A DNA stretch of 64,000 nucleotides from Amaranthus tricolor (lineage: Eukaryota; Streptophyta; Magnoliopsida; Caryophyllales; Amaranthaceae): NCBI RefSeq assembly GCF_026212465.1, contig NC_080060.1:22689475-22753474 (forward strand), read 5' to 3'. Below the pieces are notes generated by a model. That model worked only from the letters and a program-made list of their open reading frames with translations. It was not told where the DNA came from and made no database searches. A program made the position numbers and the translations under genes. Positions 52,124 to 62,442 of the stretch are shown here, in pieces. How positions within the stretch are numbered: the first letter of the stretch is position 1; every line of letters begins with the position of its first letter.

Positions 52124-53537
52124 TACACTTTATTTGAGCAAACATGTTTTTAGAGATTCTGCAGGTCGATATCCGATTATGATTATGATTATGATCGTTG
52201 ATAGTACCTATGCCTTAGCTTATGGAAACGTACATGTCAAAAGGTTTCAAAAGAGGTTAGGAGAAGCATATCGCTTGGGATGTAAAATGGAGACAGCAGA
52301 TCTACTGTTCCCAAGTTGGATGTTCTAGCTAAACTGAAGTCTGGAGACAGCACACTGTTCCTGAGCTGAAGGTTGACTACGTTGACTAAAAATTCTGGTT
52401 ATCATATTTTAATTATTATTTTTAGTTAATGTATTTTAAATTAAATTGTTGCAGTAATAATTTATTAAAGTTAATTGGCAAATCGTTTTTGTTAAAGAAA
52501 ATGTATTCACGTTTTATTTGTTAAGATCCTTTATTTTAGGATCTATTTTTAATAAATCCTGGATTTGTTAAAAATAGAATTAACTAACTTTGAATTGGTC
52601 TTAGCAAATCTTTTCAGCCGGTCTTTATTCCTAAAAATAAGCAAGCAATCATTCCCACTAAGATTAACCGTTTTCTAAATATAGCATGAAGTTCCAGCCA
52701 TTAATTTGGGGAACAGGAATTACTACTGAAAAAACTGCTACTTTAGGGAACAGCGATTATTAAGGGAACAGCGGTTATTGTTTATGTACACGTGTGATTT
52801 GACTTAATCAAATCTTATGGAAATAACCGTGTGTTTGCTTAATCCACATTACTCCCATGATCTTTTGATAGTGGGATGATGGATTGGATTATTCCACTTT
52901 CTTAGGAATATTATTTTCTATAAATTGCAAGATAATTCCGGTTTTTAAAGTGATGTGAAGTAATCCAACGTTTTGTGCTTGAGTGTTTTTCATACGTTTT
53001 TGTTGGATTTTACAAGAAATATTTTGTTCTTAAAATTGCCAATTAATTTATAATATTTTCTTGATGCAACTCTTTGATTTATTTTAGAGAATTTATATCC
53101 TTTTTGTAAGGGTTTTTGAGAGTTTATGTAATTAGACTCGGGTGAGTCTAAGGAGGAAGTTAGATAGCTTTTAGTGAAGCTAGAGAGGATTAGCTTATTG
53201 TAAAGCTAAGTTTGTTGCTTTGAGTAAAGCAATTAGAGAGTGAAGAGTTGGCCTAGTTGTTTCACTTCGAGTGAAGTAAGGTGTTTATTGTAATTGTAAC
53301 TAATTGCCTTAAACATAGTGAAGTTGTTAGAAATCCCAAGTGGTCGTGGTTTTTCCTTTTGTTTAGGCCCAAAAGGTTTCCACGTAAAATCGTGTGTCTC
53401 TCTTATTATTTTGCTCTTAGTTTAAGCTTTATTTATTTTGAATAATTCCGCAAAAACAGGGCACAATCGCTTAAACTTGCAACAACAACAATTCACCCCC
53501 CCTCTTGTTGCTGTTCCCGTTCCTAATTGAATCAACA
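52095..53537 (+). repeat. 3' LTR (1443 bp)
   Basis: Same length as the 5' LTR, with no indels seen. Three substitutions (52756, 53154, 53264) are all A where the 5' LTR has G. Ends AATCAACA, followed directly by the second TGGTA. Confidence 0.97.
52919..52925 (+). promoter_or_regulatory. TATA box of the 3' LTR
   Basis: TATAAAT is identical in sequence and relative position to that of the 5' LTR. If active it would drive transcription outward into the satellite array to the right. Confidence 0.6.
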
Positions 53538-53542
53538 TGGTA
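53538..53542 (+). repeat. Target site duplication, right
   Basis: TGGTA, identical to 42914-42918. The satellite monomer resumes immediately with AGTTTCGGC. Confidence 0.95.
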
Positions 53543-54686
53543 AGTTTCGGCTTTATGGGTTTTTAAGATTTTTTGTCACTTTCGCGCATAAAGTAGCTCA
53601 AACTTGGTTTGTTTTGCACGACACTTGGCACACAACACTATTTGTCATATATTATTATGTTGAAGTGGTTAGAATTGAAAATCCTAGTTATGTGCTAAAA
53701 ATTACGTGTTAAGTTTCTATTTTAAGGGTTTTTAAGCGTTTTTGGAACTTTCGCTCGTAAAGTACCTAAAACTTTGTTTGTTTAACACGAAACCTGGCAC
53801 ACAATACTATTTGGTATATATTGTTGTGTTGAAGTGGTTAGATTTTTAAATCACAGTCATATGCTAGTAATTACGTGCAAAGTTGCGATATTAATGGTTT
53901 TTAAGCTTTTTTTTTACTTTCGTGCATAAAGCAGTTGAAACTTTGTTTTTTTTGGCACGAAACATGGCACGCAATACTATGTGGTATATATTATTGTGTT
54001 GAAGTGGTTATAAATGAAAATCATAGTCATATACTAGAAATTACGTGCTAAGTGGCGATTTTATGGGTTTTTATGCTTTTGTGGCACTTTCGCGTATAAA
54101 GTAGCTCAAACTTGATTTGTTTTGCAAGAATCTTGGCACACAATACTATTTGGTATATTATTGTGTTGAAGTGGTTAGAATTGAAAATCATAGTCATATG
54201 TTAGAAATTACGTGTTAAGTTGCGAATTTAAGGGTTTTTAAGCGTTTTTGACACTTTCGCGCATAAAGTAGCTCAAACTTGGTATGTTTTGCACGAAACT
54301 TGGCACACAACAAAATTTGGCATATATTATTTTTTTGAAGTGGTTATAATTGAAATTCATATTCATATGCTAAAATATACGTGTTAAGTTGCGATTTTAA
54401 CGGTTTCTAAAAGTTTTTGGCACTTTCGAGCAAAAAGTAGCTCAAACTTGGTTTGTTTAGCACGAAACTTGGCACACAACACTATTTGGTATATATTATT
54501 GTGTTGAAGTGGTAAGAATTTAAAATCATAGTCATATGCTAGAAATTACGTGTTAAGTTGCTATTTTAAGGGTTTTTAAGCGTTTTTGGCACTTTCGCGC
54601 AAAAGTAGCTCAAACATGGTTGGTTTTGCACGAAACTTGGCACACAATACTATTTGGTAAAAATTATTGTGTTGAAATGCTTATAA

Positions 54687-57209
54687 TTGAAAATCATAGT
54701 CAGATGCGAGAAATTTCGTGCTAAGTTTCGATTTCATGGTTTCTTAAGCTTTTTTGGCAATTTCGCGCATAAAGTAGCTCAAACTTGGTTTGTTTTTCAC
54801 GAAACTTGGCACACAACACTATTTGGTAAAGATTATTGTGTTGAAGTGTTTAGAATTGAAAATCATACTCATATGCTAGAAATTACGTGGTAAGTTTCAA
54901 CTTTATGGGTTTTTAAGATTTTTTGTCACTTTCTCGCATAAAGTAGCTCAAACTTGGTTTGTTTTGCACGACACTTGGCACACAACACTATTTGTCATAT
55001 ATTATTATGTTGAAGTGGTTAGAATTGAAAATCCTAGTTATATGCTAGAAATTAGGTGGTAAGTTTCGACTTTATGGGTTTTTAAGATTTTTTGTCACTT
55101 TCGCGCATAAAGTAGCTCAAACTTGGTTTGTTTTGCACGACACTTGGCACACAACACTATTTGTCATATATTATTATGTTGAAGTGGTTAGAATTGAAAA
55201 TCCTAGTTATATGCTAGAAATTACGTGGTAAGTTTCGACTTTATGGGTTTTTAAGATTTTTTGTCACTTTCGCGCATAAAGTAGCTCAAACTTGGTTTGT
55301 TTTGCACGACACTTGGCACACAACAATATTTGTCATATATTTTATGTTGAAGTGGTTAGAATTTAAAATCCTAGTTATATGCTAAAAATTACGTGTTAAG
55401 TTGCGATTTTAAGGGTTTTTAAGCGTTTTTGGAACTTTCGCTCGTAAAGTACCTCAAACTTTGTTTTTTTTACACGAAACCTGGCACACAATACTATTTG
55501 GTATATATTGTTGTGTTGAAGTGGTTAGATTTTTAAATCACAGTCATATGCTAGTAATTACGTGCTAAGTTGCGATATTAATGGTTTTTAAGCTTTTTTG
55601 TCACTATCGTGCATAAAGTAGTTGAACCTTGGTTTTTTTTTTGTCATGAAACATGGCACACAATACTATGTGGTATATATTATTTTGTTGAAGTGGTAAT
55701 AAATGAAAATCATAGTCATATACTAGAAATTACGTGCTAAGTTGCGATATTAATGGTTTTTAAGCTTTTTTGTCACTCACGCGCATAAAGTAAAACTTTG
55801 TTTGTTTTGCACGAATCATGGCACACAATACTATTTGGTATATTATTGTGTTGAAGTGGTTAGAATTGAAAATCATAGTCATATGCTAGAAATACGTGTT
55901 AAGTTGCGAATTTAAGGGTTTTTAAGCGTTTTTGACACTTTCGCGCATAAAGTAGCTCAAACTTGGTATGTTTTGCACGAATCTTGGCACACATCAAAAT
56001 TTGGCATATATTATTTTATTGAAGTGGTTAGAATTGAAATTCATAGTCATATGCTAGAATATAAGTGTTATGTTGCGATTTTAACGGTTTTTAAAAGTTT
56101 TTGTCACTTTCGCGCATAAAGTAGCTCAAACTTGGATTGTTTTGCACGAAACTTGGCACACAACATTATGTGGTATATATTATTGTGTTGAAGTGGTAAG
56201 AATTTAAAATCATAGTTATATGCTAGAAATTACGTGGTAAGTTTCGGCTTTATGGGTTTTTAAGATTTTTTGTCACTTTCGCGCATAAAGTAGCTCAAAC
56301 TTGGTTTGTTTTGCACGACACTTGGCACACAACACTATTTGTCATATATTATTATGTTGAAGTGGTTAGAATTGAAAATCCTAGTTATGTGCTAAAAATT
56401 ACGTGTTAAGTTTCTATTTTAAGGGTTTTTAAGCGTTTTTGGAACTTTCGCTCGTAAAGTACCTCAAACTTTGTTTGTTTAACACGAAACCTGGCACACA
56501 ATACTATTTGGTATATATTGTTGTGTTGAAGTGGTTAGATTTTTAAATCACAGTCATATGCTAGTAATTACGTGCAAAGTTGCGATATTAATGGTTTTTA
56601 AGCTTTTTTGTCACTCTCGCGCATAAAGTAAAACTTTGTTTGTTTTGCACGAATCTTGGCACACAATACTATTTGGTATATTATTGTGTTGAAGTGGTTA
56701 GAATTGAAAATCATAGTCATATGCTAGAAATACGTGTTAAGTTGCGAATTTAAGGGTTTTTAAGCGTTTTTGACACTTTCGCGCATAAAGTAGCTCAAAC
56801 TTGGTATGTTTTGCACGAATCTTGGCACACATCAAAATTTGGCATATATTATTTTATTGAAGTGGTTAGAATTGAAATTCATAGTCATATGCTAGAATAT
56901 AAGTGTTATGTTGCGATTTTAACGGTTTTTAAAAGTTTTTGTCACTTTCGCGCATAAAGTAGCTCAAACTTGGATTGTTTTGCACGAAACTTGGCACACA
57001 ACATTATGTGGTATATATTATTGTGTTGAAGTGGTAAGAATTTAAAATCATAGTCATATGCTAGAAATTACGTGTTAAGTGGCTATTTTAAGGGTTTTTA
57101 AGCGTTTTTGGCATATTCACGCATAAAGTAGCTCAAACATGGTTGGTTTTGCACGAAACTTGGCACACAATACTATTTGGTATAAATTATTGTGTTGAAA
57201 TGCTTATAA
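54687..57209 (+). repeat. Enlarged B-type HOR unit, 15 monomers (2523 bp)
   Basis: Equal to a type B unit plus 836 bp. Near 56215 the sequence jumps from a B monomer into an A segment (GGTAAGTTTCGGC). Near 56605 it returns to B (CTCTCGCGCATAAAGTAAAA), so that 55780-56215 is repeated at about 56616-57050. Confidence 0.75.
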
Positions 57210-58728
57210 TTGAAAATCATATTCAGATGCGAGAAATTTCGTGCTAAGTTTCGATTTCATGGTTTCTTAAGCTTTTTTGGCACTTTCGCGCATAAAGTAT
57301 CTCAAACTTGGTTTGTTTTTCACGAAACTTGGCACACAACACTATTTGGTATATATTATTGTGTTGAAGTGTTTAGAATTGAAAATCATACTCATATGCT
57401 AGAAATTACGTGGTAAGTTTCGACTTTATGGGTTTTTAAGATTTTTTGTCACTTTCGCGCATAAAGTAGCTAAAACTTGGTTTGTTTTGCACGACACTTG
57501 GCACACAACACTATTTGTCATATATTATTATGTTGAAGTGGTTAGAATTTAAATTCCTAGTTATATGCTAGAAATTACGTGGTAAGTTTCGGCTTTATGG
57601 GTTTTTAAGATTTTTTGTCACTTCCGCGCATAAAGTAGCTCAAACTTGGTTTGTTTTGCACGACACTTGGCACACAACACTATTTGTCATATATTATTAT
57701 GTTGAAGTGGTTAGAATTGAAAATCCTAGTTATGTGCTAAAAATTACGTGTTAAGTTTCTATTTTAAGGGTTTTTAAGCGTTTTTGGAACTTTCGCTCGT
57801 AAAGTACCTCAAACTTTGTTTGTTTAACACGAAACCTGGCACACAATACTATTTGGTATATATTGTTGTGTTGAAGTGGTTAGATTTTTAAATCACAGTC
57901 ATATGCTAGTAATTACGTGCAAAGTTGCGATATTAATGGTTTTTAAGCTTTTTTTTTACTTTCGTGCATAAAGTAGTTGAAACTTTGTTTTTTTTGGCAC
58001 GAAACATGGCACGCAATACTATGTGGTATATATTATTGTGTTGAAGTGGTTAAAAATGAAAATCATAGTCATATACTAGAAATTACGTGCTAAGTGGCGA
58101 TTTTATGGGTTTTTATGCTTTTGTGGCACTTTCGCGTATAAAGTAGCTCAAACTTGGTTTGTTTTGCAAGAATATTGGCACACAATACTATTTGGTATAT
58201 TATTGTGTTGAAGTGGTTAGAATTGAAAATCATAGTCATATGTTAGAAATTACGTGTTAAGTTGCGAATTTAAGGGTTTTTAAGCGTTTTTGACACTTTC
58301 GCGCATAAAGTAGCTCAAACTTGGTATGTTTTGCACGAAACTTGGCACACAACAAAATTTGGCATATATTATTTTTTTGAAGTGGTTATAATTGAAATTC
58401 ATATTCATATGCTAAAATATACGTGTTAAGTTGCGATTTTAACGGTTTCTAAAAGTTTTTGGCACTTTCGAGCAAAAAGTAGCTCAAACTTGGTTTGTTT
58501 AGCACGAAACTTGGCACACAACACTATTTGGTATATATTATTGTGTTGAAGTGGTAAGAATTTAAAATCATAGTCATATGCTAGAAATTACGTGTTAAGT
58601 TGCTATTTTAAGGGTTTTTAAGCGTTTTTGGCACTTTCGCGCAAAAGTAGCTCAAACATGGTTGGTTTTGCACGAAACTTGGCACACAATACTATTTGGT
58701 AAAAATTATTGTGTTGAAATGCTTATAA
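57210..58728 (+). repeat. HOR unit type A (1519 bp)
   Basis: Standard 9-monomer A unit with the ATATTCAGATGCGAG phase monomer shared with 31243 and 39339. Confidence 0.85.
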
Positions 58729-60585
58729 TTGAAAATCATAGTCAGATGCGAGAAATTTCGTGCTAAGTTTCGATTTCATGGTTTCTTAAGCTTTTTTGGC
58801 ACTTACGCGCATAAAGTAGCTCAAACTTGGTTTGTTTATCACGAAACTTGGCACACAACACTATTTGGTAAAGATTATTGTGTTGAAGTGTTTAGAATTG
58901 AAAATCATACTCATATGCTAGAAATTACGTGGTAAGTTTCAACTTTATGGGTTTTTAAGATTTTTTTTCACTTTCTCGCATAAAGAAGCTCAAACTTGGT
59001 TTGTTTTGCACGACACTTGGCACACAACACTATTTGTCATATATTATTATGTTGAAGTGGTTAGAATTGAAAATCCTAGTTATATGCTAGAAATTAGGTG
59101 GTAAGTTTCGACTTTATGGGTTTTTAAGATTTTTTGTCACTTTCGCGCATAAAGTAGCTCAAACTTGGTTTGTTTTGCACGACACTTGGCACACAACACT
59201 ATTTGTCATATATTATTATGTTGAAGTGGTTAGAATTGAAAATCATAGTTATATGTTAGAAATTAGGTGGTAAGTTTCGACTTTATGGGTTTTTAAGATT
59301 TTTTGTCACTTTCGCGCATAAAGTAGCTAAAACTTGGTTTGTTTTGCACGACACTTGGCACACAACACTATTTGTCATATATTATTATGTTGAAGTGGTT
59401 AGAATTTAAATTCCTAGTTATATGCTAGAAATTACGTGGTAAGTTTCGGCTTTATGGGTTTTTAAGATTTTTTGTCACTTTCGCGCATAAAGTAGCTCAA
59501 ACTTGGTTTGTTTTGCACGACACTTGGCACACAACACTATTTGTCATATATTATTATGTTGAAGTGGTTAGAATTGAAAATCCTAGTTATGTGCTAAAAA
59601 TTACGTGTTAAGTTTCTATTTTAAGGGTTTTTAAGCGTTTTTGGAACTTTCGCTCGTAAAGTACCTCAAACTTTGTTTGTTTAACACGAAACCTGGCACA
59701 CAATACTATTTGGTATATATTGTTGTGTTGAAGTGGTTAGATTTTTAAATCACAGTCATATGCTAGTAATTACGTGCAAAGTTGCGATATTAATGGTTTT
59801 TAAGCTTTTTTTTTACTTTCGTGCATAAAGTAGTTGAAACTTTGTTTTTTTTGGCACGAAACATGGCACGCAATACTATGTGGTATATATTATTGTGTTG
59901 AAGTGGTTAAAAATGAAAATCATAGTCATATACTAGAAATTACGTGCTAAGTGGCGATTTTATGGGTTTTTATGCTTTTGTGGCACTTTCGCGTATAAAG
60001 TAGCTCAAACTTGGTTTGTTTTGCAAGAATATTGGCACACAATACTATTTGGTATATTATTGTGTTGAAGTGGTTATAATTGAAAATCATAGTCATATGT
60101 TAGAAATTACGTGTTAAGTTGCGAATTTAAGGGTTTTTAAGCGTTTTTGACACTTTCGCGCATAAAGTAGCTCAAACTTGGTATGTTTTGCACGAAACTT
60201 GGCACACAAAAAAATTTGGCATATATTATTTTTTTGAAGTGGTTATAATTGAAATTCATATTCATATGCTAAAATATACGTGTTAAGTTGCGATTTTAAC
60301 GGTTTCTAAAAGTTTTTGGCACTTTCGAGCAAAAAGTAGCTCAAACTTGGTTTGTTTAGCACGAAACTTGGCACACAACACTATTTGGTATATATTATTG
60401 TGTTGAAGTGGTAAGAATTTTAAATCATAGTCATATGCTAGAAATCACGTGTTAAGTTGCTATTTTAAGGGTTTTTAAGCGTTTTTGGCACTTTCGCGCA
60501 AAAGTAGCTCAAACATGGTTGGTTTTGCACAAAACTTGGCACACAATACTATTTGGTAAAAATTATTGTGTTGAAATGCTTATAA
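58729..60585 (+). repeat. Hybrid 11-monomer HOR unit (1857 bp), copy 1
   Basis: Begins as type B. After a monomer with ATCATAGTTATATG at about 59240 it continues with type A markers (GTAGCTAAAACTTGG, GTTTAACACG, GCAAAGTTGCG) to the end. It is followed by a second unit of identical length. Confidence 0.75.
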
Positions 60586-62442
60586 TTGAAAATCATAGTC
60601 AGATGCGAGAAATTTCGTGCTAAGTTTCGATTTCATGGTTTCTTAAGCTTTTTTGGCACTTTCGCGCATAAAGTAGCTCAAACTTGGTTTGTTTTTCACG
60701 AAACTTGGCACACAACACTATTTGGTAAAGATTATTGTGTTGAAGTGTTTAGAATTGAAAATCATACTCATATGCTAGAAATTACGTGGTAAGTTTCAAC
60801 TTTATGGGTTTTTAAGATTTTTTGTCACTTTCTCGCATAAAGAAGCTCAAACTTGGTTTGTTTTGCACGACACTTGGCACACAACACTATTTGTCATATA
60901 TTATTATGTTGAAGTGGTTAGAATTGAAAATCCTAGTTATATGCTAGAAATTAGGTGGTAAGTTTCGACTTTATGGGTTTTTAAGATTTTTTGTCACTTT
61001 CGCGCATAAAGTAGCTCAAACTTGGTTTGTTTTGCACGACACTTGGCACACAACACTATTTGTCATATATTATTATGTTGAAGTGGTTAGAATTGAAAAT
61101 CATAGTTATATGCTAGAAATTACGTGGTAAGTTTCGACTTTATGGGTTTTTAAGATTTTTTGTCACTTTCGCGCATAAAGTAGCTAAAACTTGGTTTCTT
61201 TTGCACGACACTTGGCACACAACACTATTTGTCATATATTATTATGTTGAAGTGGTTAGAATTTAAAATCCTAGTTATATGCTAGAAATTACGTGGTAAG
61301 TTTCGGCTTTATGGGTTTTTAAGATTTTTTGTCACTTTCGCGCATAAAGTAGCTCAAACTTGGTTTGTTTTGCACGACACTTGGCACACAACACTATTTG
61401 TCATATATTATTATGTTGAAGTGGTTAGAATTGAAAATCCTAGTTATGTGCTAAAAATTACGTGTTAAGTTTCTATTTTAAGGGTTTTTAAGCGTTTTTG
61501 GAACTTTCGCTCGTAAAGTACCTCAAACTTTGTTTGTTTAACACGAAACCTGGCACACAATACTATTTGGTATATATTGTTGTGTTGAAGTGGTTAGATT
61601 TTTAAATCACAGTCATATGCTAGTAATTACGTGCAAAGTTGCGATATTAATGGTTTTTAAGCTTTTTTTTTACTTTCGTGCATAAAGTAGTTGAAACTTT
61701 GTTTTTTTTGGCACGAAACATGGCACGCAATACTATGTGGTATATATTATTGTGTTGAAGTGGTTAAAAATAAAAATCATAGTCATATACTAGAAATTAC
61801 GTGCTAAGTGGCGATTTTATGGGTTTTTATGCTTTTGTGGCACTTTCGCGTATAAAGTAGCTCAAACTTGGTTTGTTTTGCAAGAATATTGGCACACAAT
61901 ACTATTTGGTATATTATTGTGTTGAAGTGGTTAGAATTGAAAATCATAGTCATATGTTAGAAATTACGTGTTAAGTTGCGAATTTAAGGGTTTTTAAGCG
62001 TTTTTGACACTTTCGCGCATAAAGTAGCTCAAACTTGGTATGTTTTGCACGAAACTTGGCACACAACAAAATTTGGCATATATTATTTTTTTGAAGTGGT
62101 TATAATTGAAATTCATATTCATATGCTAAAATATACGTGTTAAGTTGCGATTTTAACGGTTTCTAAAAGTTTTTGGCACTTTCGAGCAAAAAGTAGCTCA
62201 AACTTGGTTTGTTTAGCACGAAACTTGGCACACAACACTATTTGGTATATATTATTGTGTTGAAGTGGTAAGAATTTTAAATCATAGTCATATGCTAGAA
62301 ATTACGTGTTAAGTTGCTATTTTAAGGGTTTTTAAGCGTTTTTGGCACTTTCGCGCAAAAGTAGCTCAAACATGGTTGGTTTTGCACAAAACTTGGCACA
62401 CAATACTATTTGGTAAAAATTATTGTGTTGAAATGCTTATAA
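60586..62442 (+). repeat. Hybrid 11-monomer HOR unit (1857 bp), copy 2
   Basis: Tandem copy of the preceding unit with the same internal switch (ATCATAGTTATATG at about 61099). The hybrid was therefore itself amplified after it formed. Confidence 0.75.

Larger units (their letters stand above)
42919..53537 (+). mobile_element. Sirevirus-type Ty1/copia LTR retrotransposon
   Basis: Full-length 10619-bp element in the order LTR, PBS, gag, PR, IN, RT, RNase H, third ORF, PPT, LTR. Integrase preceding reverse transcriptase is the Ty1/copia order. Assignment to the Sirevirus (SIRE/Maximus) lineage rests on the long coiled-coil gag with two CCHC knuckles, the extra ORF after RNase H, the duplicated AAAAGGGGG polypurine tracts and the initiator-Met PBS. 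LTRs are 1443 bp each, with three noticed differences. The target duplication is perfect. The coding region is broken at two points (gag/PR frame change; PR/IN deletion), so self-sufficiency is doubtful. It inserted in the plus satellite array, in the same orientation label as the monomers there. Confidence 0.97.
42544..54686 (+). repeat. HOR unit type A interrupted by the retrotransposon
   Basis: Phase monomers at 42544 and 54687 are 12143 bp apart. Removing the 10619-bp element and one 5-bp TSD leaves exactly 1519 bp, the length of every other type A unit. This independently confirms the element boundaries. Confidence 0.9.
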
